Positions 1-11,814 of a DNA stretch of 64,000 nucleotides are shown in pieces. The notes below the pieces were generated by a model. That model made no database searches. It was given only the letters and a program-made list of their open reading frames with translations, and was not told the DNA's origin. Every line of letters starts with the position of its first letter. The stretch's first letter is position 1. Source of the DNA: Dryomyza anilis (lineage: Eukaryota; Arthropoda; Insecta; Diptera; Dryomyzidae); contig OX638134.1 of the NCBI GenBank assembly GCA_951804985.1, positions 80,021,679 through 80,085,678 on the forward strand, given 5' to 3'. Position numbers and translations under genes: made by a program.

Positions 1-540
1 ACATAAAAATGGTATGGTTGCCACCACCGCTATATTGTTGTCGATGGCTGACAGGCAGCTAGCTACTGTTGTCTGTTTTGTTACTTATTTGCTGTGATTT
101 GGTTCGGTGATACGTATTGCTCACCGTCAGGTTGCATGTTTTATGGGTCCATAAGGATTCTTTGCTGCAAATACTGTACACAATCAAACAAACACATATA
201 GCAGATAATTCTCCTCAATAAGCACTGTTATGGGATGCTTTTATGTTATACAAATTATTGCATGTACTTGGGGCAAAGTTAGAAATGTCGAATTGACAGT
301 TTGTAAATAGCGAAAAGTAGAAAAAAATTCTACAAAAGAAATCAAAAATATGTACAGAACAATTTGTATTCAGGATATGATACGTCAGTTTTTGTATAAA
401 ACAGTTTGTTCGGGAAAATTAATATGCGGAAAATGTTTCACAATTTCAGTTTTAGTTTATATTTTTTTTTAGTGAAAAATGTAATTTTTAATAAAAAAAT
501 AATTTTTTTAGTGAGAATTTGGAGTTAGTAGAAATTGAAT
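1..540. other. AT-rich sequence with no recognisable feature
   Basis: The first ~250 bases are of mixed composition. The sequence then becomes AT-rich and leads into the 19-bp array. I see no open reading frame with coding character and no RNA gene. Confidence 0.5.
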
Positions 541-559
541 TTTAATGAAAAAATATTAT

Positions 560-1360
560 TTTTAGTGAAAAATTGAATTTTTAGTGAAAAATTGAATTTT
601 TAGTGCAAAATTGAATTTTTAGTGAGAAATTGAATTTTTAGTGAAAAATTGAATTTTTAGTGAAAAATTGAATTTTTAGTGAAAAATTGAATTTTTAGTG
701 AAAAATTGAATTTTTAGTGAAAAATTGAATTTTTAGTGAAAAATTGAATTTTTAGTGAAAAATTGAATTTTTAGTGAAAATTTGAATTTTAAGTGAAAAT
801 TTGAATTTTTGGTGAAAATTTGAATTTTTAGTGAAAAATTGAATTTTTAGTGAAAAATTGAATTTTTAGTGAAAAATTGAATTTTTGGTGAAGAATTGAA
901 TTTTTAGTGAAAAATTGAATTTTAAGTTAAAAATTGAATTTTTAGTGAAAAGAATTTTTAGTGAAAAATTGATTTTTTAGTGAAAAATTGAATTTTAAGT
1001 GAAAAATTGAATTTTTAGTGAAAAATTGAATTTTTAGTGAAAAATTGAATTTTTAGTGAAAAATTGAATTTTTAGTAAAAATTGAATTTTTTTAGTAAGA
1101 ATTGAATTTTTAGTGAAAAATTGACTTTTTAGTAAAAATTGAATTTTTAGTTAAAATAATTTTTAGTGAAAAATTGTATTTTTAGTGAAAAATTGAATTT
1201 CTAGTGAAAATTTGAATTTTTAGTGAAAAATTGAATTTTTAGTAAAAATTGAATTTTTAGTAAAAATTGAATTTTTAGTAAATATTGAATTTTTAGTAAA
1301 AATTGAATTTTTAGTAAAAATTGAATTTGTAGTGATAAATTGAATTTTAAGTCAAAAATT
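560..1360 (+). repeat. 19-bp minisatellite array, locus 1
   Basis: Tandem copies of a 19-base unit, GAATTTTTAGTGAAAAATT, with scattered substitutions and single-base deletions (for example GTAAAAATT towards the right end). The unit is an imperfect palindrome: AATTTTT and AAAAATT flank AGTG. The same family recurs at eight more places in this window, in both orientations. Confidence 0.92.
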
Positions 1361-1439
1361 CAATTTTATTGAACATTTCTAATTAAGTAATATTTTATAA
1401 GTTCATTTTTAAATTTTTCAAATTCAGCTATTTAAAAAG

Positions 1440-1960
1440 AATTCATATAAATGCCTATGAACAGAAAACTGAGTGCCTTAAAAGAAATAATAACACACAA
1501 TTCTCTCACCCCTTTTCCTAGTGGAAATTTGCCCGATGCGCCATCGGGAAATGATCCGGGTTTTCGTTGGGTAAGCCCTATTAGAGAAAATATGATCATT
1601 ACATTTGCATGCCCTTATCATGCTTACCATACCAGGGTTTCATTATCTAAATAGTCAATGTTCCCGATCATAGCCTCATTATTTGTTCCTCATAACGAAA
1701 TTAGCATCAGACAATGATCGAGATTAAATGAAAGAAACCCTATTATGCCCAGGCTCTGATAAGGCAATTATCGGGTAAATAATAAAATGGGGAATTGCCC
1801 GATCAGTACATGATCATGGCCTGAGGTCAGTACATGATCAGGACACTGCGTTACAAGGAGATTATGGGCTTCGTCATATCCCGATCATCTCAAATAATGA
1901 CATGATCACTTCATTACCATGGCCCTACTAAAATTTCTACTAGGGTTTATGTTACACTTC
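1440..1960. repeat. Unusual segment rich in GATCA/CCCGAT motifs
   Basis: This patch has a higher GC content than its surroundings. It repeats short GATCA-type words (ATGATCA, CCGATCA, CATGATCA) about eight times. It also has short inverted matches such as GGGTTTCATT near 1635 and the complementary AATGAAAGAAACCC near 1727. An open frame from 1451 to 1654 crosses it, but the translation resembles nothing I know. It is probably a decayed mobile or repeat sequence. Confidence 0.35.
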
Positions 1961-2940
1961 ACCTACACTTTACATAATTAAATTTATAATCGAAGAAACA
2001 TTATAAAAAATTTGTATTACCATTCTTTGTTTTTTTTTCATTCTTTTACAGAGAGGTCGACTTTACAATCAATTCATATTAATTTTTAGTTATTATTCCT
2101 CTTTATTGCCATTTGTTTTTAATTTAATTAAAAGATGTGTCCCTCATTATGGGTGCGGTTAGCATATAACTCAAAACATTATAATATTCATATTTTTGCA
2201 ACCCTGCCCAAGAGTTTAACAAATAAAAAAATTAATACCTTTTGTAGCTAATGTATTGAATTTAAATGAAGTGCGTTTTTGCATGATTCTCGCGAATATA
2301 ATATGAAACACGTGACGACGATATAAAGATTTTTCCAATTTTCTTTTTCTATTTTTTTTATTTTTATTATAGTCCAAATAGCTAACATTAATCTTATCGA
2401 CGAGACCACCACATGTTAATGACTTTATTTTCAAGGCGTACCTTCAGAATTAGACAGACATTTTGTAATTTTTTGTTTTTTTCTTTTGTTACTTATTTTA
2501 TTTCCAAAAAAGGTTTTTAATATGAACACTTAAATTAATAGCGCTTTATTATAGATGATTATTTGATGTCATGTAATTTTTATAATATGTTTTAGTGTTC
2601 TTTTATTCTAATTTTTATGTATTATTCAAAAAAATTATGTTTTATTTATACTCTAGCAATTTTTTTTATGAGTTCAATGAAACTCTTCAATTTGGGTTTT
2701 TTTATTTCTTTAAATTTGGCGCGTGTCTCTTGTCACATACACAGTTTCAATTAATCTCATTTAAAGTTCGTAACCTTTAGAAATATTCAACACATTTGTT
2801 ACTTTCTGTTAGTGAGTTCTATAATATTTGTTCGGTACACTGTTACTTGTTTGCTGAACAATTTAGATAAACATGTGATAACTTGTTCTGCGAAATACGT
2901 TGTTGTTATCAGCGGAGCTCCAACTGCGCTAAAATGGATA
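1961..2940. other. AT-rich sequence, no feature seen
   Basis: Short open frames occur here on both strands, but their translations are low-complexity (runs of F, Y, I, K and N). I see no splice-linked coding potential. Confidence 0.5.
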
Positions 2941-4400
2941 AAATTAAAAATTAAAATTTTTGTTAAAATTATAAAACATTTATTATGTCATAGTATGTAT
3001 ATATCAAAAACATAATGAATTGGCCAAATTCATAAAATTCGTAAAATTCATAAAATCTGTCAAAATTATGTTATTTGACAAAATTATAAAATTTGTTCAA
3101 ATTATAATATTTTTTAAAATTATAAAATGTTTTCAAATTATAAAATTTTTTCAAATTATAATATATGTCAACATTTTAATATTTGTTCAAATTATGAAAT
3201 TTGTTTAAATTATAAAACTTTTCAGAATAATACAATTTGTTAAAATTGTAAAATTTGTTGGAATTATAAAATTTTTTAAAATTATAAGATTGGTCAAAAT
3301 TATAAAACTTGTCAAATTAAAAAAAAATTGTTAAAATTGGAAAATATCTCAAAAACATAAAATTTGTCAAAAATATAAAGTTTTCTCAAAATTTTAAAAT
3401 TTTTCAGAATTATGAAATTTGTCAAAATTAAAAAAATAACAAAACTATAAAATTTGTCAAAATTAAAAATTATAAAATTTGTCAAAATTATAAAATTTGC
3501 CAAAAATATAAAATAAGCTAATGTTATTCAATTGTTCAAAATTGTTATAAAATTTTGTCAAAATTATTAAATTTCTTAAAATTATAAAATTTCTTAAAAT
3601 TTTTAAATTTATCAAAATTGTTAAATTTGACAAAATTATACAATTTGTCGGATATATGAAATTTGACAAAATTATACAATTTGTCAGATATATGCAATTT
3701 GACAAATTTATAACATTTGTAAAATATAAAATTTGTCAAAATTATAAGATTTGTCAAAGTTATAAAATTTTCAAAATTGTAAAACTTGTCAAAATTGTAA
3801 AATTTGTTAAAATTATAAAATTTGTCAAAATTATAAAATTTGTCAAATTTATAAAATTTGAATTTTATTATAAAATTTTTTCAATTTATAAATTTGTCAA
3901 AATTACAAAATTTGTAAAAATTATAAAATTTGTCAAATTTATAAAATTTGAATTTTATTATAAAATGTTTTTCATAGAATTTATAAATTGAAAAAAATTG
4001 TCAAAATTGTAAAACTTGTCAAAATTAGTTAAAATTATAAAATTTGTCAAAATTATAAAATTTGTCAAATTTATAAAATTTGTCAAATTTATAAAATTTG
4101 AATTTTATTACAAATTTTTTCAATTTATAAATTTTGTCAAAATTTGTCAAAATTACAAAATTTGTCAAACATATAAAATTTGTCAAAATTATAAAATTTG
4201 TCAAATTTATAAAATTTGAATTTTATTATAAAATTTTTTCATTGAATTTATAAATTTAAAAAATTTGTCAAAATTGTAAAACTTGTCAAAAGTAGTTAAA
4301 ATTATAAAATTTGTCAAATTTATAAAATTTGAATTTTATTATACATTTTTTTTCAATATATAAATTTGGTCAAAATTTATCCAAATTTATTAAAACTATC
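2941..4400. repeat. AAATTTGTCAAAATTATA tandem array
   Basis: About 1.4 kb of imperfect tandem copies of an 18-19 base unit close to AAATTTGTCAAAATTATA. The most regular part is at about 3,780-4,330, where a longer segment containing AAATTTGAATTTTATTATA is itself repeated four times. Frames read through it translate as strings of KFVKII and are artefacts of the repeat. It decays into non-repetitive AT-rich DNA by about 4,400-5,000. Confidence 0.88.
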
Positions 4401-5030
4401 AAATTTAAAATTCATTAAAATAAGAAATGTTTGTTGAATTCATTAAATTTGTTCAATTTTATACAAATATAATAAATTTTAAAATATATTTAAATTAGGC
4501 AAATTTATTATAATTCATTAATATCTTAAAAATTACAAAATTTGATTAAAATTGTAAAATTTAATAAATTCAAAATTTTCCAATAGATTTAACTACAAAT
4601 TTAAAAATACAAAAAAAAAATGGTAATTTTTTGTAGATAAAACCCTGTTTGAATTAATGAAATTTGTTATAATTAATTAATTTCGTAAATTTTATAAAAT
4701 TTTTCATATTAAATATTCGTTAAAATAAGAAACATTTATTTAATTTTAAAACTATTACAATAAAGTTGTGAAAACTCTTAAAATTAATATAGATTTTGCA
4801 AAATTTGTTATAATTTAAAATATTAATTACAATAAAAAATAAAAACATTTTAAAAAACTAAATCGATTAACAAAAAAATTGAAAATGAATTCATAGAAAG
4901 TTTGTTTTTAAATTTTAAAAACTTCGTTAATATTAAGTAAATGTCTTTTATTTTTATTAAGACTTATCGTCTTAATAAATTTAACTAAATATTAAAATAA
5001 AAATTTCCCCATCTAATCAGAAGAATACGC

Positions 5031-5530
5031 ATCCAGGTACTTTTATGCATAATTTTTTTGTTCTTCTTTTTAAACCCTACCATTCTGACCTGCTCATGTT
5101 CTGACCTGTTGGTGCTACGTCCTCTTTCATTGCTTTGTCCTTCTCATATTTTGTTCTTCTATTTTCAATTTCTCACTTTTTATCCGAGTCATATCATCGT
5201 GCCAGTCGTTTTATACCACCATATCATTTCGTACCATGCTGCTTGTCAGCTCTAGCCTAAGAAAGTATTGTAAGTTGCTTGCTCTCTCTCTATCTGTCGG
5301 GATCGTGTGATTTTTCCAAATCAGTAGATATTTGACGTTCCGTTGTCGCATTGCGTTGTTGTGGTTTTCGGAAGATTCTTGTGTTTATTTGAATATTAAA
5401 TTTTACGAAAAATATGCCATTTTACGAGTGTAATACGTGTTTTTGTGTATAATTTATAAACAACTATTTGATAAACATATATTAAATAAATAATATTGTT
5501 AAAGTGAAATCTACAAGTGTTTTTATAGTT
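5031..5530 (+). promoter_or_regulatory. Candidate promoter or 5' UTR island
   Basis: Non-repetitive, more GC-balanced DNA between AT-rich repeats. It contains a CT-rich tract (near 5,280), an initiator-like TCAGTA near 5,321, and a following stretch that resembles a fly 5' leader. No open frame continues from it. It might be an upstream non-coding exon of the prominin gene, whose first visible coding exon is preceded by a splice acceptor, but nothing shown here proves this. Confidence 0.22.
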
Positions 5531-6587
5531 TTCCTTTTTATCTTTTACAAACTAATAAATTGTATGTGCAATTGACACATCTGTGAGTACCCTCTATAAT
5601 TAGATATTGACATTTTTGTTGTTTCTTGTCATTAATGTTGTGATATATGCTTTTTTTATGATTTGTTGATGCAGTTATTGATTAAGTAAAGTGCTTCTTC
5701 ATCAATATTTATTGACTACGTTCAATGTGCTGCGTTACGCGGTAAATTACTTTCAATTATTGACTTTCAATATAAATTACTTGCATTTGTTAGTAAATAT
5801 CACATGGTTACATATTAAAGTGTGATAGTGCATGAAATTATTACAAATAAAAAAATTTAAAAAACTAGATAAAAAAATGCCGACTTAAAACCGCTGTTTG
5901 TTCAATGGTATTAAAGTTTATTATGTTCTAGTTGAATTTTAAATTTATTTAGTTTATTGCTTATTTTATCAGACACCAAAAGAACAAGAAATGTTTGCAG
6001 CAAACATATAACGTTTGCAATTATATATTGATTGTAAACATGTGGTTGACACAATAATACTCTAGTTTTTCAAATGATTTTATTATAATAAATGTATAAC
6101 ATATGGTAAGTTAGATTTTTTTTTTCATTACAAAACAATTTGAAAATTGTATATGGTGGTCGCTATTAAATTATGTTTGCTGCAAAATATATGGTTTTAA
6201 CTGCGTGTGTATTTAGCAATTAAGTATATTTAAAAATAAGTCATAATGTTGTTTACATATCAAGAGAACATGCAATAAAATTACTCAACTGCTTGATGAC
6301 ATAAAAAAATATCTGTTAAAAGATACCATTAGGTTCTGGGAATTTAAAATATGATTCATAATATCTCCGTCAATTTGTATTACAAAACTATAATAAAATT
6401 CAAACTCTTGCATAATATAGTTATATTACTTTTGAATCAAAAGGAATGAAAAAATATATATATTACGTACGAAATACAGTTAAATTTGATAATTGTTAAA
6501 AGTATATATCTTTGGCAATACCAATTAGGAACATAAATCGAGTTATGCTCAAATTTCGCTACGAATCCTCATATACGAAACCATTTT
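5531..6587. other. AT-rich sequence, no feature seen
   Basis: No coding frame, RNA gene or clear repeat is visible in this kilobase. Confidence 0.5.
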
Positions 6588-6820
6588 TAAGTTTTTCTTT
6601 AATTTTCAAAAATAAAAATTCTCACACAATTTTGACTTTGAGGGTCCACAGTACATCCTTAACATTTTTTAATTAATAATCATATCCCCCTCATCAACAC
6701 ATTAAAAAAAAGCTAACAAAAACTTTGTATTTTCAAGTTTTTCTTTAATTTTCAAAAATAAAAATTCTCACACAATTTTGACTTTCAAGGTCCTCAGAAT
6801 ATCCTTAACAATTTTTAATT
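6588..6820 (+). repeat. Tandem duplication of an ~87-bp unit, period 147 bp
   Basis: The stretch 6588-6675 recurs at 6735-6820. Its first ~65 bases (from AAGTTTTTCTTTAATTTTC to TTTTGACTTT) are nearly identical and the remainder is diverged. No gene overlaps it. Confidence 0.8.
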
Positions 6821-7057
6821 ATCCTTTAATATTTTGTACATTAACTAATACTATTTATAATTGATTTATAGTAGTAAATATGAAGAAAAATATTATATTA
6901 TATAAAATAAAATAAAATTCATAATGTGATTAAATATCTATAAACTCCAAAAAAATGATACTACCGTGACCTTTAAATCGCGTTCTAAAAATCATAAAAC
7001 AAAAAAAGTTCGCTACTTGAGAATGCAAAAACCTTGTTACGGTTATTCAAAATAAAT

Positions 7058-7431
7058 TACTTACTTACTTAAATGGCCCTTACAACCGTGGGTCGGTTTT
7101 GGCCGCTGAGATGAAGCCGCGCCAGTCGGATCTGCTTTGCGCGCGCTGACGCCAGTTAGAAATACCAAGCGTTGCCAGGTTGTCCTCAACTTGGTCTTTC
7201 CAACGCAGATTTGGACGCCCTCTTCTACGCTGTCCACCTTCGAGTTTCGATTCAAGCACCTTCTTGGCTGGAGTGTTTTCATCCATTCGTTCGACATGAC
7301 CTAGCCAGCGAAGCCGCTGGATCTTGATGCGCTTGACTATGTCAATGTCGTCGAATAACTCATATAGCTCGTGGTTCATCCTGATTCGATACTCGTTAGC
7401 AAAGCAGATAGGGCCAAAGATTTTACGGAGA
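7058..7431 (-). mobile_element. 5'-truncated RTE-type LINE insertion with intact ORF tail and perfect TSD
   Basis: Read on the - strand, the open frame from about 7430 to 7080 gives the carboxyl end of a non-LTR retrotransposon reverse transcriptase. It includes RLRWLGHVERM and a downstream RRGRPNLRWKDQVEDNL, the typical tail of RTE-like and related elements. A 22-base 3' UTR ends in (TAAG)n copies, the short-repeat tail of the RTE clade. A 13-base direct repeat, ATTCAAAATAAAT, flanks it at 7045-7057 and 7432-7444, so this is one complete target-primed insertion event, truncated at its 5' end. The reverse transcriptase core and endonuclease are absent, so it is not autonomous. Confidence 0.88.
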
Positions 7432-7837
7432 ATTCAAAATAAATACTTTTGGTTTTTACTGTGCTCTATAACTCCAAAAAATATATAACACCCAATAACA
7501 TTTATTAAAAATGGTTCTCCATGTTATATATCACATTGTTTAATAAGTACATTCCATTCTTATTAGATTCTTTTGAATCAGTGGTACACAAACATTTTAC
7601 AGAACACATTCCGCAGTTTAGAAGTTTTCACAAACTTCTACACTTCACGGGAATTTGTATTGCTCGCAACCTATCTCCATCTCGTTTATGCTCATATGCA
7701 GTTCGTAGCTAAATTCTAGAATTTCTAGATGGCAAAGCAAAGGGGAAATGTGCTCGGAAACCTCGTAATAATATGCTTACATATTCGTAGCCCTACCAGT
7801 TACAGGAATCAAATTATTTGAGACATGACCGTCATCA

Positions 7838-9160
7838 TACACGGAGGGAAAAAAGTTCTAAAATCCAGAAGGAATCAAGAAGAATACAGAGTGATAAACA
7901 GCTAAACCGTAAAATTCTTAATTTCAAGAAATGGATTTTCTTAGTTGTCAAAAAAGTAACTAAGTAGAATAAGTTTTGAATTCAGTTATTAATTTCTTAG
8001 GTATCAAAAATGTTGTTGTTGTTTTCGTCCCAAAATTTAATGAACACGTGTTCGTATAGTTGTTGTTTTTTCGATCTTGCTTTGTCGCTATTATGTTTTG
8101 TTTTACTTTGTCCGTCTGTCAGCCCCATCTGTTTGATCGTGTGTCTGTCTGTCGATATGTTGAAAGTAACTAAAAGCAATTATTTCTAAGCTAACATAAA
8201 ATAAAATATAGTAGTCGAGTTAATTTATTGTTTATTTAGAACTTTATTACCTATATGCCTTTTTGTATAGTAAATTACTTCTTTGAATACTTAATGTAAT
8301 TGAATTGTTTATTTTATTTTTATTGTTATTATTTAATTTAATCTCTGTATATTATTCTGAAACCGTTTTACTTTCCTTATACTCTTTCTCCTCTTCTGTT
8401 GCCTCTTCTGTTGCCTCTTCTGTTGGTTATGTATAAACCTTCCGACGTTACACATAAGCATAGTATAGTGTATTTAGATAACAATGGAATGAAATCAACT
8501 TGGTATTTATGCAAAATTGAAGCCAAATTTATGTTTACGAACTGAAACCATACCAATATTCGTAGGAAAAATCGTTTATTCTATTTATATCTTTAACATT
8601 CATACATACACAGACGCTTGCTTTTCTGGCTGTGCTTTGTTGTTCTATTCGTGAAAACACACACATGCAAACATTGTATATCATGCCGTTTTTTGATACC
8701 TAAGAAGAAAAAAATTTGCAATCCAGACAAATTGTACTTAGTTACTTTTTTGATACCTAAGAACTTAATGTCTGAATATCTAGAAAAATTTGGCTTAGTT
8801 ACTTTCAACAGACAGACAGGCAGACTAACAAACAGATGGCGTCCTCGCAAAACAAAGCATACAGACAGATCAATATCGATGAAAACAACAACAATACATG
8901 AACACGTGTTCTTTTTGCGATGAATACAGAAACAATTTTGCGTGTTCTTTTTGGTTTTTAATAATGAATAAATTAATTTCTGAAAATCCGATTTAATAAA
9001 GTTTGTTTACTTTTTTGACAACTAAGTAATTTGCTTTCTTGATATCCAGATGACAAATTCTTGAATTTTAGTAGTATTTTATTGATATTAGTCAAATTCT
9101 ACTATTTTTCTTTCTAACCGAATTCTTCTCGAGTTTTTGAATTTTATTTCCCTCCGTGTA
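7838..9160. mobile_element. Foldback-type DNA transposon, copy 1 (non-autonomous)
   Basis: The ends are inverted repeats beginning TACACGGAGGGAA (7838) and closing with TTCCCTCCGTGTA (9160). TA at both outer edges fits a TA target duplication, as in the Tc1/mariner superfamily. Long subterminal inverted repeats lie inside: 7990-8190 is the reverse complement, with divergence, of about 8750-8925. Both arms share AACACGTGTTC, a GTTGTTGTTTTC tract and CATCTGTTTG. No transposase frame is present. Open frames inside (for example 8618-8923) run through the arms and are not genes. Confidence 0.8.
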
Positions 9161-10054
9161 TCTTTCGTAATACTTTGAATTTCTATTAAGGTAATAAAAC
9201 CCAATTCTTCTATTTCATAGTTTTTCAGTAACTGTATTAAGAGGTATTACTTTTCATGGGGTGAACTCTTTGTGTTATTTATATTTTATATTTTTGTATA
9301 TAGATTTTGGAAACTTTATACTTTTCCTATATTAGTACTTATTATTTCAGAAAGTACACTTGGATATTTTGAGAAAAATATTACTTACCACCTACATCTT
9401 ATATTATATCATTTAAAATGTTTATGGTATTTAAAATAATTATTTGTAGAATACCACTTAAATGAGAAACAATTTAAAATATATATAGATCATAATAAAA
9501 TATATAAACATTGAATGTTTATAGTTAAATAGAAATAATCATAACAATTTTCTACTTAAAATATAACTTAAGGGGTGTGTGTGAGTTGTTTGTTTACCAC
9601 AATTTGTACTGAACTGAATTTCATTTTTTAGCTCATAATTATTTAATTTCACTCTAGAATGGCTACAAAATGTTCTTTGAAATGTACTCATATAATTTTT
9701 ATGATATATTTTATAGTAACCTCCTACTATCATAAAGATTATTATCAAGTGGATAAGTTTTTCATATACAGATTTATATATGTTATCAATTGCGTCGCAA
9801 TTCTGATAAGAGATATTGTGGTGTGATTCACATGTGTGAAGTGATACTAATTCATACTAAATATTTATCGAAGACTCATCAAAATACAAATCAAATGTAA
9901 TCTTAAACAAATAATGAGTTATAACTATAGTCCATGATTTAGCCTTATAAAGGTGGTATTCGGTACTGGGATAAATGTTTTTATTTGATGAATTCAAAGA
10001 TTTTGAAAAATATGCAGTTTTGTATTAAACATTTTTTACCAAAAAAAAAAAACA
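9161..10054. other. AT-rich sequence, no feature seen
   Basis: No credible coding frame or repeat structure is visible between the transposon and the next minisatellite. Confidence 0.5.
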
Positions 10055-10548
10055 ATTTTAGAATTTTTAGTAAAAAATTGAATTTTTTTAGTTATAAATT
10101 GAATTTTTAGTGAAAAAATCAATTTTTAGTGAAAAATTGAATTTTTAGTGAAAAATTAAATATTTAGTGAAAATTGAATTTTTAGTTAAAAATTGAATTT
10201 TTAGTGAAAATTGAATTTTTAGTTAAGAATTGAATTTTTAGTTAAAAATTTAATTTTTAGTTAAAAATTGAATTTTTAGTTAAAAATTGAATTTTTAGTT
10301 AAAAATTGAATTTTTAGTTAAAAATTGAATTTTTAGTTAAAAATTGAATTTTTAGTTAAAAATTGAATTTTTAGTTAAAAATTGAATTTTTAGTTAAAAA
10401 TTGAATTTTTAGTTAAAAATTGAATTTTTAGTTAAAAATTGAATTTTTAGTTAAAAATTGCATTTTTAGTTAAAAATTGCATTTTTAGTTAAAAATTGAA
10501 TTTTTAGTTAAAAATTGAATTTTTAGTTAAAAATTGAATTTTTAGTTC
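10055..10548 (+). repeat. 19-bp minisatellite array, locus 2, forward half
   Basis: Copies of the 19-base unit in the variant GAATTTTTAGTTAAAAATT, nearly identical over about 10,260-10,548. The array stops at a sharp junction, where the orientation reverses. Confidence 0.9.
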
Positions 10549-10880
10549 AATTTTTCACTAAATATATAAATTTTCACTAAAAATTTAATTTTGAACTAAA
10601 AATTAAATTTTTCACTAAAAATTAAAATTTTCACTAAAAATTAAAATTTTCACTAAAAATTTAATTTTACACTAAAAATTTAAATTTTCGCTAAAAATTA
10701 AATTTTACACTAAAAATTAAATTTTTCACTAAAAATTCAATTTTTCACTGAAAATCCTTGTTTTCACTGAAAATTCTATTTTTCATTAAAAATTTAATTT
10801 TACTCAATAAATTCAATTTTCCAAAATAAATTCAATTTCTCACTAAAAATTAAATGTTTCACTAAAAATTGAATTTTTAC
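10549..10880 (-). repeat. 19-bp minisatellite array, locus 2, inverted half
   Basis: Immediately after the forward half the unit continues as its reverse complement (TTCACTAAAAATTAAATTT and variants). It is more diverged than the forward half and ends in a poly(A) run near 10,889. The two halves form a head-to-head arrangement. Confidence 0.85.
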
Positions 10881-11279
10881 AATTACATAAAAAAAAAAAA
10901 AAAAAAACATTACCACCTTCGTTGATTTTATGACCAACCCATTTGGTCAGCCACTAAAAATCACTTAATTAAACATTAAACGAAGTGCTTTGGAAGCGAC
11001 TGCTGCTTAACTGACAACTACAACAATAAAGTAACAAAATAATAAAAATTACAACCACCTCTCGGACAACTATCTGCTTTTTATTATCGTTCGGCACCCC
11101 AAGGTGTCCTTTGCAGTCGCGCGCAGCCGTTTTTTTTTTTTTTTTTCAAAACTGATAACGGCGCGACATCATTTGAAGAAACTGCTGTGGTTGTTGGTTG
11201 TTCGTGTCCTTAGGTTGTTGTTTTATCAGCAACAATTTTCCAAATTACGATGCACACATTGACCAATATATAAGAAAGC

Positions 11280-11392
11280 TACACTGAACAAAAAAAAATA
11301 TTTTGTTATAATAATAACAAAAACAACGTAATTTAAAAAAGAAAATGAACAATTAATTTAAAAAAAAAAAGTTTTATAGTTTGTTCAGTGTA
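11280..11392. mobile_element. 113-bp MITE with TA-flanked CACTGAACAAA termini
   Basis: The sequence opens TACACTGAACAAAA and closes TTGTTCAGTGTA, giving inverted termini of about 11 bases flanked by TA. The internal sequence is A/T only and non-coding. Size and ends fit a miniature element mobilised by a Tc1/mariner-type transposase. Confidence 0.7.
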
Positions 11393-11760
11393 CTTTTGCA
11401 CAGCGCATTAAAACCGCCAGTTAGTTTGTCTGTGAATCGCCAGCGGTCGCGTCACGCGACTTCTATGTAGACGCGATCGAAGCGACATTAAAGTCGCATT
11501 AATAAAAGCGAAGGAGATGAAGTGTTGTTCTTATTGCTTTTGTTGTTGCCATTGTGTTGCTTGTTATTTTAGCTGTCATTTAATGTTGGCTTCTGTCAGC
11601 ATACGACGATAAATACCAACAACATTTATCGTCGTCCGCTGCTGTTTTCTGTTGTAGTTCGTGTCGCTGTCGCCTCAATAATGGTGGCGGTCACCATATC
11701 GTTGTGTTATCTATTAATATTGTGGTTCTCATGTTCAATTTTTTTTTGTGTTATTGTTGT
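11393..11760 (+). promoter_or_regulatory. GC-richer island with promoter-like features
   Basis: This non-repetitive stretch has GCGAC/GTCGC words in both orientations between 11,440 and 11,500, and an initiator-like CCAGTTAG near 11,418. A GGTCG downstream-element-like motif lies about 27 bases after the initiator-like site, one base off the usual spacing. It stands out from the AT-rich surroundings. It could be a promoter or enhancer of the prominin gene 7 kb downstream. No transcript end or coding frame confirms this. Confidence 0.25.
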
Positions 11761-11814
11761 TATTGTGATGACAACTATTAAATCAACAACTTGTTGTAGC
11801 TCATGATTAATTTG

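Noticed and set aside
560..1360. CRISPR-like array, because of regular short repeats
   Set aside because: The units are directly adjacent with no spacers, AT-only in composition, in a eukaryotic genome. It is a minisatellite.
3020..4219. Several overlapping open frames of KFVKIIKF-type composition
   Set aside because: They are read through an 18-19-bp tandem repeat and exist on both strands. There is no start context or splice structure.
8593..8923. Open frames on both strands that might have been a transposase
   Set aside because: They lie in the inverted arms of the foldback element and carry no catalytic or DNA-binding motif.
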